Positions 18,095-25,755 of a stretch of 64,000 nt of DNA are shown piece by piece (the stretch's first letter is position 1; each line of letters opens with the position of its first letter). The stretch lies in contig WOUS01000002.1 of NCBI GenBank assembly GCA_009772985.1, positions 387,554 to 451,553 on the forward strand, read 5' to 3'. The stretch comes from Anaerolineaceae bacterium (GTDB taxonomy: Bacteria; Chloroflexota; Anaerolineae; Anaerolineales; Villigracilaceae). The position numbers and the translations under genes are program-made. The notes beneath the pieces are model-generated. The model was not told where the DNA came from, made no database searches, and worked only from the letters and a program-made list of their open reading frames with translations.

Positions 18095-18382
18095 ATGATC
18101 AAACCCTACGAATGTACCCAGTGCGGTTCCACCGATTTCGCTGACGCGGGCGGTTCCCGCGTGCGCTGTTCTTTCTGCGGCAGCCTGTTCGCAGTGTTGA
18201 CCGGCGACCCGAAACTGACCATCAACAAGGGCGCAAAAGTGGTCTTTGGGAAAAACGCCAACGTGGAAATCCGCGGCAGTGTGCAGATCCAAGATGGCGC
18301 AGACGTGGATATTCAAGGGAAAGTTACGGTGTTGAAAGACGGGAAAAAACAGGAATTCAAGTTGAAATTGATCCGCGAGTAA
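18095..18382 (+). CDS. Zinc-ribbon protein with beta-repeat C-terminus
   Basis: The 95-residue protein has two CxxC pairs (CTQCGS, CSFCGS), a zinc ribbon, followed by a strand-rich part with a short periodicity (AKVVFGKNANVEIRGSVQIQDGADVDIQGKV) reminiscent of a bactofilin-like or left-handed beta-solenoid turn. GGAGCAGGA precedes the ATG and a TATAAT box lies at 18064. Function unknown; it is transcribed divergently from the deacetylase. Confidence 0.7.
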   Translation: MIKPYECTQCGSTDFADAGGSRVRCSFCGSLFAVLTGDPKLTINKGAKVVFGKNANVEIRGSVQIQDGADVDIQGKVTVLKDGKKQEFKLKLIRE

Positions 18383-18404
18383 TTGGAAATTTTCGAGACA
18401 AGTT

Positions 18405-18552
18405 CTAGTAAACCAGCAAACTCCGGTCAATTTCCCTTGCCCATGCGTTGATCCCCCCCTTCAAATTCCTCACCTTCCTGAACCCGGCGCTGGACCAGCA
18501 GTTCGAGCGCCCGGCGCGAGCGCGAACCCATCTTGCAGAACAATACAATTTC
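18405..18552 (-). pseudogene. Duplicated 3' fragment of the moeZ rhodanese domain
   Basis: The minus strand reads EIVLFCKMGSRSRRALELL, then after a one-base shift AGFRKVRNLKGGINAWA and a terminal LLVY. This is the last 45 or so residues of the rhodanese domain of the adenylyltransferase ending at 19419, including its active-site cysteine loop. The frame is broken by an extra G in GCTGGACCAG (copy at 19419 reads GCTGACCAG). The fragment begins exactly at the stop codon of the PIN gene, so the toxin-antitoxin pair sits between two copies of this sequence. Confidence 0.85.
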
Positions 18553-18554
18553 CT
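18417..18554. repeat. Direct repeat, copy 1 (partner 19431-19567)
   Basis: About 140 bp matches 19431-19567 in the same orientation, near-identical from the TGCCCATGCGTTGATCCCCC segment through GCAGAACAATACAATTTCCT. Confidence 0.85.
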
Positions 18555-19050
18555 ATTCGGCCAGCAGAGCATCCACCGCCCCGTGCGCTTCGTGCAACAC
18601 CTTCTCCGAAACCCAGAGCGACGAACGCGCCAACGCATCGAGCAACCTATGCGCTTCCGCGCGAAACTTGATGGAACCGCTGGCTGCCGCCCATAACAGC
18701 AAGCCCACGGAGCCGTGCACTTCCAATCCCAGCGACTCCGCAAAGCGCCGGGCGCGTCCATCGTCGGTCAGGAACCAGTTTGCATCTTCCTGGATCGCCA
18801 ATCCAATTGCCTGCGCTTCGCCGGCATCGATGTCGGCGCTTATCCATTTTCGCGCCTGCGCGGCAACGGACCTTCCCACAGGAAAAATCTTGATCCAGGC
18901 CGGGAGCAACAAACCGGCTGTGTTGCGCATGAATTCGGTTTTAACAACTGGCGGAATAAGAACAACTCCCGCATGTTCCAGGAATTCAAGCGCCCCGGCC
19001 TCGCTCAAATGGATCAGGGGACCTGTATCACAGACAACGATACGGCCCAC
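18553..19050 (-). CDS. PIN-domain toxin (DUF3368-like)
   Basis: The 165-residue protein has the PIN acidic pattern: VCDTGPLIHL at the N-terminus, an EF pair in VVKTEFM, ISADIDAGEAQAIGLAI and FLTDDGRAR. Such toxins are metal-dependent ribonucleases paired with an antitoxin. It starts with GTG, overlapping the TAG stop of the AbrB gene by one base, so the pair is co-translated. Its own stop coincides with the junction to a duplicated rhodanese fragment, so the last residues may have been set by the rearrangement. Confidence 0.85.
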   Translation of the reverse strand: MGRIVVCDTGPLIHLSEAGALEFLEHAGVVLIPPVVKTEFMRNTAGLLLPAWIKIFPVGRSVAAQARKWISADIDAGEAQAIGLAIQEDANWFLTDDGRARRFAESLGLEVHGSVGLLLWAAASGSIKFRAEAHRLLDALARSSLWVSEKVLHEAHGAVDALLAE

Positions 19051-19268
19051 TATTTTTTGCCCTTTTGCTTCATTGCCCAGGCAACATCATCCAGTTGATA
19101 TTTTTCCGCCAGCACCCGATCAACCGCCGTCTTGGGAACAAGCCGGATGGAACCATCCGCTTCCACAATCGCTTCGAGCAAGTCACCTACCTCCACTTTA
19201 GCAGTGCGGCGGGTGGAGGCAGGCAGGGTGATTTGTCCGTTCGTCCGTACCTGTAGAAATTCAGCCAT
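19050..19268 (-). CDS. AbrB/SpoVT-type antitoxin
   Basis: The 72-residue protein (MAEFLQVRTNGQITLPASTRR, then VEVGDLLEAIVEADGSIRLVPK) is a swapped-hairpin AbrB DNA-binding domain with a C-terminal tail that would bind the PIN toxin. Two adjacent ATGs (19271 and 19268) follow GAGGAG. Longer in-frame starts at 19325 and 19367 are excluded because the promoter -10 box at 19314-19319 lies downstream of them. Autoregulation is expected from the family. Confidence 0.85.
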   Translation of the reverse strand: MAEFLQVRTNGQITLPASTRRTAKVEVGDLLEAIVEADGSIRLVPKTAVDRVLAEKYQLDDVAWAMKQKGKK

Positions 19269-19313
19269 CATCTCCTCGCTTTCTGAAACCTTGAGTTCCT
19301 GATATTTATACTT

Positions 19314-19342
19314 ATCATACAACATAACCCCATGAGTGTCAA
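19314..19342 (-). promoter_or_regulatory. Consensus promoter of the AbrB-PIN pair
   Basis: On the minus strand TTGACA (19337-19342) and TATGAT (19314-19319) are 17 bases apart. Confidence 0.8.
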
Positions 19343-19418
19343 CAAAATACGACCCCGCGCACGCCATCGTCGCGGGGCTGCCTGGATGAAGGTTTGCTTT
19401 CAGCGGTCAAAATAACTG

Positions 19419-20573
19419 TCAATAAACCGGCAATCTTGTATCCACATCCTTTGCCCATGCGTTGATCCCCCCCTTCAAATTCCTCACCTTTCTGAACCCG
19501 GCGCTGACCAGCAGTTCGAGCGCGCGGCGCGAACGCGAGCCTGTCTTGCAGAACAATACAATTTCCTGCGCCGAATCCAGTTCGGAGAGCCGCGCCGCCA
19601 GTTCGCCGAGCGGAATGTTTTGCGCCCCCTCCAGATGCGAAATCGCCAGTTCATGCGGCTCGCGCACGTCGAGCAGGCGGATAGGCTTGCCGCTTTTCAG
19701 TTGCGCCGCCAACTCGCGGGCGGTGATGTCCCAATCCTTACCCGCCGAGCCTTCGTCATGTTCCAGTCCCGGCACGCCGCAAAACTCGTTGTAGTCAATC
19801 AGCGCGGTCACTTCGGGGTGCGGGCCGCAAACTTTGCAACCCGGGTTCTTCTTCAATTTGACGTACTCAAATGACATGTCGAGGGCGTTGTAGAGCAGCA
19901 GCCGTCCCGCCAGCGAGGAGCCAATCCCCAGCAAGAGTTTGATCGCTTCGGTGGCCTGGATGGTGCCAATCGTCCCCGGCAGGATGCCCAGCACACCCGC
20001 GTCCGCGCACGAAGGGACAAGACCCGGCGGGGGCGGCTCGGGAAACAGGCAGCGGTAACACGGTCCGATGCGGGCGTCGAAGACGCTGGCCTGCCCGTCG
20101 AAGCGGAAGACCGCCCCGTAGACATTCGGCTTGCCGGTCAGCACGCACAGGTCGTTGGTCAGGTAGCGGGTCGGGAAATTGTCCGAGCCGTCAACGATGA
20201 TGTCAAACGGTTCGGCTATCCGCATGGCATTGGCGGATGTAAACGGCTCGTCGAATGTGTCCACATGAACCGCAGGATTGAGGTCCCGCAGCCGGGCGCG
20301 GGCGGAAGCGACCTTGCGCCTGCCCACCGCTCCCGTCCCGTGCAGTATCTGGCGCTGGAGATTGCTCTCCTCCACGGCATCGTAGTCCACCAGGCCGATG
20401 TGACCGACACCCGCCGCAGCCAGGTAGAGCGCGGCGGGCGAACCCAGGCCGCCGGTCCCGATGATGAGCGCCGAGGAGCCTTTCAGTTTGCGCTGGCCGT
20501 CCAGCCCGATTTCGGGGACGAGCAGGTGGCGGGAGTAACGCAGGATTTCTTCGCGGGAGAGTTCGGGGAGCAT
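19419..20573 (-). CDS. moeZ: Adenylyltransferase/sulfurtransferase MoeZ (MoeB-rhodanese fusion)
   Basis: The 384-residue protein has an E1-like adenylation domain (GTGGLGSPAALYLAAAGVG, RQILHGTGAVGRRKV, DGSDNFPTRYL) with zinc cysteines in CYRCLF and CKVCGPH, followed by a rhodanese domain from about residue 285 with active Cys342 in FCKTGSRSRRA. It activates the C-terminal glycine of a small sulfur carrier and loads sulfur on it. The carrier gene ends one base upstream. The upstream cysE and cysK genes suggest a CysO-type cysteine route. The last 140 bp are duplicated at 18417-18554. Confidence 0.9.
   Translation of the reverse strand: MLPELSREEILRYSRHLLVPEIGLDGQRKLKGSSALIIGTGGLGSPAALYLAAAGVGHIGLVDYDAVEESNLQRQILHGTGAVGRRKVASARARLRDLNPAVHVDTFDEPFTSANAMRIAEPFDIIVDGSDNFPTRYLTNDLCVLTGKPNVYGAVFRFDGQASVFDARIGPCYRCLFPEPPPPGLVPSCADAGVLGILPGTIGTIQATEAIKLLLGIGSSLAGRLLLYNALDMSFEYVKLKKNPGCKVCGPHPEVTALIDYNEFCGVPGLEHDEGSAGKDWDITARELAAQLKSGKPIRLLDVREPHELAISHLEGAQNIPLGELAARLSELDSAQEIVLFCKTGSRSRRALELLVSAGFRKVRNLKGGINAWAKDVDTRLPVY
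19431..19567. repeat. Direct repeat, copy 2 (inside moeZ)
   Basis: This is the intact parental copy of the segment repeated at 18417-18554; the two copies bracket the AbrB-PIN genes. Confidence 0.85.
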
Positions 20574-20574
20574 G

Positions 20575-20847
20575 TCAGCCGCCTGCAATGGAGGGGACGA
20601 GATTGAGAATGTCGCCGGGCGCGAGCGGGGTGTCCAATCCCTGCAAATCCCGCACGTTGCTGCCGTCGAGGAACAGGTTGACGAAAGCGCGCAGGGAGCC
20701 GTCGTCCTTGCACAGGTGCGGACGGAAGGCCGGGTACTGCGCCAGCATGTCATCCAGCGCCGCCGCGACAGTCGCGCCGTTGACCGGCACTTCCGCCTGG
20801 CCGTCCACGTAGGGCCGCAGGGGATTGGGAATGCGGATGGTGGGCAT
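20575..20847 (-). CDS. MoaD/CysO-like sulfur carrier protein
   Basis: The 90-residue beta-grasp protein ends in SIAGG, the di-glycine tail that is adenylated and thiocarboxylated. The pattern NGATVAAALDDMLAQYPAFRPHL and LNLVPSIAGG fits MoaD, ThiS and CysO. Between cysE/cysK and moeZ it most likely carries sulfide for cysteine formation, as CysO does in mycobacteria, though a molybdopterin role is possible. A TAAAAT box lies six bases before the ATG, so it may also have its own leaderless transcript. Confidence 0.82.
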   Translation of the reverse strand: MPTIRIPNPLRPYVDGQAEVPVNGATVAAALDDMLAQYPAFRPHLCKDDGSLRAFVNLFLDGSNVRDLQGLDTPLAPGDILNLVPSIAGG

Positions 20848-20853
20848 GGGCTT

Positions 20854-20859
20854 ATTTTA
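20854..20859 (-). promoter_or_regulatory. Possible -10 box for an internal leaderless start (sulfur carrier-moeZ)
   Basis: TAAAAT on the minus strand ends six bases before the ATG at 20847. The match is weaker than at other sites in the window. Confidence 0.35.
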
Positions 20860-20872
20860 GCCCATCAAGTCT

Positions 20873-20957
20873 TAAAAGTCTAACAAGTCTGACAAGTCAA
20901 AAGGTCTGACAGGTCAGACTGGACGACTTGTAAGACCTGTTGGACTTGTTGGACTTA
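20873..20957. repeat. GACAAGTC-type degenerate repeat tract
   Basis: The spacer between cysE and the sulfur-carrier gene is built from GTCTAACAA, GTCTGACAA, GGTCTGACAG and inverted counterparts (GACTTGTAAGACC, GTTGGACTTG), so it can fold on itself. It includes the last bases of cysE. The same GACAAGTC word forms the palindrome at 45859. Confidence 0.7.
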
Positions 20958-21746
20958 TATCGAAAAATCTTGACCATGCCACGAGTCATTTTGCGGCGCG
21001 TGGACGTGCGGTTTCTGGACCCCTCGACTATCCGCTCGGGGCGGCGCCTCGTGCCCGTTGACGCGATTCTCGAGCGCATCCACCCGTTCGAGCAGTTGCC
21101 TGAGCGCCACACCGACCACGTCCGGCAGGGACGTATGGTCGAGGTCAGGGGCGTCGCCGCTGTGATGCGGCTGGGAGCGTTGGACGATCTGCCCCGGCAC
21201 GCCGACCACCACCGAGTTGGCCGGCACAGACCGGACCACGACCGCGTTCGCGCCGATACGGCTGTCGTCGCCGATGGTGATGGCGCCGAGGATTTTCGCT
21301 CCCGCGCCGACCACGACCCGGTCGCCGAGGGTCGGGTGGCGCTTGCCCTTGACGAGGCTGGCCCCGCCAAGCGTCACGCCGTGGTAAAGCGTCACGTCCG
21401 CGCCGATCTCGGACGTCTCGCCGATGACCACGCCCATGCCGTGGTCAATGAACAGGCCAGGACCGATAACCGCGCCGGGATGGATCTCGACGCCGGTCAG
21501 GGAGCGCGCGACCTGCGACAGGGCGCGGGCGAAAAAGCGGAGGTTGCGCTTCCACAACCAGTGCGAGATGCGTTGAATCCAAATGGCGTGCAGGCCGGAG
21601 TAGACGAGGAACACTTCCAGGCGCGAGCGCGCCGCCGGGTCGCGTTCGAGCACCGAGGCGATGTCGCGTTTCATCATGGCGAAATAACTCCGCAGGCCGC
21701 GCAGGGGCCGGATAACAGGATAAGGTTGAATTGCTTCGGTTGCCAT
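20955..21746 (-). CDS. cysE: Serine O-acetyltransferase
   Basis: The 263-residue protein has the helical N-terminus of serine acetyltransferases followed by the left-handed beta-helix ([44 protein letters not shown]), with the family motif [13 protein letters not shown]. It makes O-acetylserine from serine and acetyl-CoA for CysK. ATG 21746 has GGAG five bases upstream, better than GTG at 21752. The C-terminal 70 residues after VPGQIV are low-complexity and run into the repeat tract, so the end of the protein may be partly of repeat origin. Confidence 0.92.
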   Translation of the reverse strand: MATEAIQPYPVIRPLRGLRSYFAMMKRDIASVLERDPAARSRLEVFLVYSGLHAIWIQRISHWLWKRNLRFFARALSQVARSLTGVEIHPGAVIGPGLFIDHGMGVVIGETSEIGADVTLYHGVTLGGASLVKGKRHPTLGDRVVVGAGAKILGAITIGDDSRIGANAVVVRSVPANSVVVGVPGQIVQRSQPHHSGDAPDLDHTSLPDVVGVALRQLLERVDALENRVNGHEAPPRADSRGVQKPHVHAPQNDSWHGQDFSI

Positions 21747-21824
21747 AAACACTCCAAGAGTAAGGGCGACCCGTCAGGGTCATCCGAGAGGATTGACGAA
21801 TCAGGCGGGTCGCCCCTATAAAAA

Positions 21825-22760
<936 letters not shown>

Positions 22761-22798
22761 TCGATACTCCTATTTCTAAATTCTCTGCCACCTCTTCT

Positions 22799-22826
22799 CC
22801 CCCATCCGTGTTTTTCCGGATGGGGG
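22799..22826 (-). other. Hairpin in cysK 5' leader
   Basis: CCCCCATCCG (22799-22808) pairs perfectly with CGGATGGGGG (22817-22826) around an eight-base loop. It lies between the attenuator terminator and the cysK ribosome-binding site. Its role is unknown; it could also be a dispersed palindrome. Confidence 0.5.
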
Positions 22827-22851
22827 AGGCCGGGAGGGGGTCGTTAACCGG

Positions 22852-22916
22852 AAAACAAAAAGACGGCGCGCTGCGCCTGCGAATACAAATCCATTCGCGG
22901 GGCCTCGCCGGCCGTC
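22852..22916 (-). terminator. Intrinsic terminator in the cysK leader (candidate attenuator)
   Basis: On the minus strand GACGGC near 22916 pairs with GCCGTC near 22862, with an inner GCGAAT/ATTCGC stem, and is followed by TTTTTGTTTT. The 5' arm (ACGGCC) can alternatively pair with GGCCGT of the preceding small hairpin (22943-22958), giving mutually exclusive structures. Confidence 0.65.
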
Positions 22917-22956
22917 CTTTGCCTGTTGGCTGATCGTGATGCAACGGCCTGAGCCG

Positions 22957-23013
22957 TTACTTCCCAGGGGATGGCGGCTGGAAGCCCCGCCCCGGACACA
23001 TGCAATTGAACAT
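22957..23013 (-). CDS. Putative cysteine leader peptide (18 residues)
   Basis: ATG at 23013 reads MFNCMCPGRGFQPPSPGK and stops with TAA at 22957. Cys codons are at positions 4 and 6. GGAG lies nine bases upstream of the ATG and the frame starts roughly 35 bases after the predicted transcription start. The stop codon is part of a small hairpin (AACGGC-TCAG-GCCGTT) whose second arm is complementary to the 5' arm of the downstream terminator. This is the geometry of an amino-acid attenuator. No similarity to a known leader peptide was established. Confidence 0.55.
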   Translation of the reverse strand: MFNCMCPGRGFQPPSPGK

Positions 23014-23053
23014 AGAATTTTGCTCCATAATATTTATCACTATTTTGATAATT

Positions 23054-23081
23054 ATTATACGGTTATTTTCCGGTTTGTCAA
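23054..23081 (-). promoter_or_regulatory. Consensus promoter of the cysteine operon
   Basis: On the minus strand TTGACA (23076-23081) and TATAAT (23054-23059) are both perfect hexamers, separated by 16 bases. Confidence 0.85.
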
Positions 23082-23100
23082 GACAAAAAGGCTCTTGAAT

Positions 23101-23159
23101 GCTTCGGCTGGATTTGTAATCCAGCTGCCGGAACGCCGGATTACAAATCCGGCGGAAGC
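23101..23159. repeat. Palindromic element
   Basis: Arms of 22 bases (GCTTCGGCTGGATTTGTAAT and its partner ending ATCCGGCGGAAGC) match at 20 positions around a 15-base loop. The element lies between the EF-G-like terminator and the cysK promoter. Confidence 0.75.
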
Positions 23160-23175
23160 ACACGAGAGCGCCGCC

Positions 23176-23207
23176 AAAAAACAGGGCGCGCCTTCCGGCG
23201 CGCCCTG
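23176..23207 (-). terminator. Intrinsic terminator of the EF-G-like gene
   Basis: CAGGGCGCGCC and GGCGCGCCCTG form an 11-bp perfect stem with a four-base loop, followed on the minus strand by TTTTTT. Confidence 0.9.
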
Positions 23208-23223
23208 CCCTGTTCGGGAAAAA

Positions 23224-25296
23224 CTACTCTTCCTGCCTGGCTTCCTGTTCCTTCTGGTGGGCAGCGATGATCTCCTGCGCCAGATGGTTCGGAACGATTT
23301 CGTAGCGGTCGAATTCCATCGTGAAGACGCCCCGTCCCCCGGTCATCGAGCGGATGACGGTGGTATAGCGCAGCATCTCCACCAGCGGGACCTGGGCCAC
23401 AACCACCGTGCGCCCGCGCTCAGACTCGGTACCCTGGACGCGCCCGCGGCGGCTGTTCAGGTCGCCCATCACGTCGCCCATGTTGGCGTCCGGGACGGTG
23501 ATGCGCACGTTCATGATCGGCTCGAACAGCACCGGGCTGGCATCCCGGACCGCCAGCTTGAAGGCCTCGCGCCCGGCAATTTCGAACGCGACCGGCTTGG
23601 AGTCCACGGGGTGCTCCTTGCCATCGTAGACGATGACGCGCACGTTGCTCAACGGGAACCCCGCCATCACGCCGGTCTGCAAAGTGGCGTGGATGCCTTT
23701 TTCAATGGCCGGCAGGTACGATTTCGAAAGGTTCATGCCAACCAGTTCATCGGTGAACTCGAAGTCCATTTCCGGGCACGGCTCGATCCGCAGCCAGACT
23801 TCGCCGAACTGCCCCGAGCCGCCAGATTGTTTCTTGTGGCGGTAATTGCCGTCGGCTTTCCTGGTGATGCCTTCCCGGTACGGGACCTTCGGCTCGGCCG
23901 TCATCAACCCGACCTGCAACTTTCCTTCGGCGCGGCGGATGGCCACGTCAATGTGCTGGTCGCCCATGCCTTGCAGGATGGTCTGTCCGGTGGCGTGTTC
24001 CTGGTACCAGGAAAGGGTCATATCCTCTTCGCACAGGCGGGTCAGCGTGGGGCTGATCTTGGCCGCGTCGGCCTGGGTCTTGGGCTTGATCGCCACGCGG
24101 AAGAGGGCGTTGGGATATTTGGGCATCGGCAGGGTCAGCGGATGGCCCTTATCGCACAGCGTGTCGCCGGTGGAAGTGGCGCTCAGTTTGGCGACAATGG
24201 CGATATCCCCGCTGTGCACCGTCTTGACCGGCATGGTTTCCTTGCCGCGCATGATGGAGAGACCCGCCATGCGTTCCTCGGCGCTCTTGACCTGATTCCA
24301 GATGCGGACGTCGCCCTGGAGCGTGCCGGAATAAATGCGGAAGTAGGTCAGTTTGCCGACGAACGGATCGGCGGTGGTCTTCCAGACATACAACGCCAGC
24401 GGACCGGCATCGGAGGCGGGCAGCGTTTCCTCACCGCCCTTGCCCTGGGCCACGGCCGCCGGGACTTCCGCCGGGGACGGGATCAGTTTGAGAATTGCGT
24501 CCAGCAGGGGCAGGATGCCTTTCTCGTGCCCGCCGGAGGCCGCGAAGACCGGGATGTACGCGCCCGAGCGGACAATGGCCTTGAGTCCCTTCGCCAGTTC
24601 CTCGTTGGTCAGCGTGCTGTTGGCGAAGTATTTTTCCATCAGCGCGTCGTCGCCCTCGGCGGCGGCTTCCATCAGCGCGGTGCGGGCTTCGTCCGCGGCA
24701 GGCTTGAGGTCCGCGGGAATGTCTTCGGCGGTCTTGCCTTCGTTGGCGTAGGCCTTCATCGTCACCAGGTCAATCACGCCCTTGAAAGCGGCTTTCTCGC
24801 CCCAGGGGATCTGCACCGGCACGAGGCGCACGGGCGAGTATTCCTGCACCGAGGCCAGCGCCTTTTTGAAGTCGGCGTTGTCGCGGTCCATTTTGTTGAT
24901 GACCACGAAGCGCGGCAGTTTGAACACATCGCAATGGCTCCAGGCGATCTCGGTGCCAACTTCCATGCCTGCGACCGCGTCCACCAGCACGACCGCCCCG
25001 TCGGCCACGCGCAGGGCCGAGATGACCTCGCCGACGAAGTCGGTATAGCCGGGGGTGTCGAGCAGGTTGATCTTGTGGTCCTTGTACTCGACCGGGACCA
25101 CGCTCGTGGAGAGCGAGAGTTTGCGGCGAATTTCCTCGTCCTCGAAATCCGAAACGGTCGTGCCTTCGTCTATCTTCCCCAGGCGGGTCGTCACCCCCGC
25201 GGCGTGCAGGAACGCCTCCGCCAGCATGGTCTTGCCGCCCGAGCCGTGCGAGACCAGGGCAACGTTGCGGATGAACTCGGTAGTATACTCTTTCAT
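23224..25296 (-). CDS. Elongation factor G-like GTPase (EF-G paralogue)
   Basis: The 690-residue protein has the five-domain EF-G layout with G3 DTPGYTDF, G4 NKMD and C-terminal domains IV/V (LVGMNLSKSYLPAIEKG, GDVMGDLNSRRGRVQG). The P-loop reads SHGSGGKTML instead of the AHIDAGKTTT-like loop of canonical EF-G, which places it with the EF-G-2/EF-G-like group whose exact role is unsettled. A canonical fusA should exist elsewhere. GAGGAT precedes the ATG, and it appears to be a single-gene unit with its own terminator. Confidence 0.87.
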   Translation of the reverse strand: MKEYTTEFIRNVALVSHGSGGKTMLAEAFLHAAGVTTRLGKIDEGTTVSDFEDEEIRRKLSLSTSVVPVEYKDHKINLLDTPGYTDFVGEVISALRVADGAVVLVDAVAGMEVGTEIAWSHCDVFKLPRFVVINKMDRDNADFKKALASVQEYSPVRLVPVQIPWGEKAAFKGVIDLVTMKAYANEGKTAEDIPADLKPAADEARTALMEAAAEGDDALMEKYFANSTLTNEELAKGLKAIVRSGAYIPVFAASGGHEKGILPLLDAILKLIPSPAEVPAAVAQGKGGEETLPASDAGPLALYVWKTTADPFVGKLTYFRIYSGTLQGDVRIWNQVKSAEERMAGLSIMRGKETMPVKTVHSGDIAIVAKLSATSTGDTLCDKGHPLTLPMPKYPNALFRVAIKPKTQADAAKISPTLTRLCEEDMTLSWYQEHATGQTILQGMGDQHIDVAIRRAEGKLQVGLMTAEPKVPYREGITRKADGNYRHKKQSGGSGQFGEVWLRIEPCPEMDFEFTDELVGMNLSKSYLPAIEKGIHATLQTGVMAGFPLSNVRVIVYDGKEHPVDSKPVAFEIAGREAFKLAVRDASPVLFEPIMNVRITVPDANMGDVMGDLNSRRGRVQGTESERGRTVVVAQVPLVEMLRYTTVIRSMTGGRGVFTMEFDRYEIVPNHLAQEIIAAHQKEQEARQEE

Positions 25297-25412
25297 GTGG
25301 GATCCTCTTTATAGAGTGGGATGCTTCCAGCCGCCTGATTATACCAATGTTTTTGTTTTTCGCTTTTTGGTTTTTCCCGGCTCATTGGGAATCGCCGTGA
25401 CATCCCCCCTCT
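25297..25412. other. Promoter-proximal spacer upstream of EF-G-like gene
   Basis: The segment contains TATAAT on the minus strand (25338-25343), the probable -10 box of the EF-G-like gene, and AT-rich sequence. No gene is recognised. Confidence 0.4.
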
Positions 25413-25465
25413 GTAGGGGCGAACCTGCGTGTTCGCCCAGGGCAGACACCCAGGTCTGCCCCTAC
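25413..25465. repeat. GTAGGGGC palindromic repeat
   Basis: GTAGGGGC (25413-25420) and GCCCCTAC (25458-25465) bound two internal hairpin-forming segments (GAACCTGCGTGTTC and GGCAGACACCCAGGTCTGCC). Elements of this look are widespread between genes in environmental bacteria. It abuts the truncated reverse transcriptase. Confidence 0.75.
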
Positions 25466-25469
25466 GCCG

Positions 25470-25710
25470 CGCCGCCAGACCTTTTTTCTCATGACCTTCT
25501 TCCGCCGCCGCTTGGGCTCATGGATATAAAAACTGTGGTAATTTCCCGGCTGGTAGGTTTGTTCCGCCAATTCCTTTTGCAGGGCCACCAGGTGATCCCC
25601 AGGTAGAGTTCAAACGAGGCGGTTGTCGAACGCCCGCGCTTGCCGCGTGAGGCATTGGCGTAAGCCCGTTCCAGATTTTCCCACGTGCAAAGGCGCTCCT
25701 GAAGATTCAT
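25470..25710 (-). pseudogene. Truncated reverse transcriptase, retroelement type
   Basis: From ATG 25710 the minus strand reads MNLQERLCTWENLERAYANA, then SRGKRGRSTTASFELYL. After a one-base frameshift in a GGGG run it continues HLVALQKELAEQTYQPGNYH and SFYIHEPKRR. This order (ERxCxxENLxxAYxxARRGKR, FE-L, LxxELxxxTYxPGxY..FxIxEPK.R) is the N-terminus of diversity-generating-retroelement-type reverse transcriptases. The catalytic palm with its YxDD box is missing; the sequence degenerates into a palindromic repeat. It lies 45 bases after a gene whose C-terminus looks like such an element's variable region. The family call is from motif memory. Confidence 0.72.
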
Positions 25711-25714
25711 GGGC

Positions 25715-25755
25715 GATTCAGAGATTCAGAGTTCAGAGAATCAGAGTACAGAGTT
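25715..25755. repeat. ATTCAGAG-type degenerate repeat tract
   Basis: The whole spacer between the reverse-transcriptase remnant and the KAP-FGE gene consists of units such as GATTCAGAG, TTCAGAGAA and TCAGAGTACAGAG. Confidence 0.65.

Noticed and set aside
22852..22920. T-box or S-box riboswitch in the cysK leader
   Set aside because: GGCGAGGCCCCGCGAA only partly resembles the T-box core, and no S-box or stem I motifs were found; the short cysteine frame with terminator explains the leader better.
22936..25314. Long plus-strand open frame opposite the EF-G-like gene
   Set aside because: The protein it would give is His/Gly/Arg-rich without family motifs, while the minus strand encodes a complete EF-G-like protein. 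It is a shadow of GC-rich codon usage.
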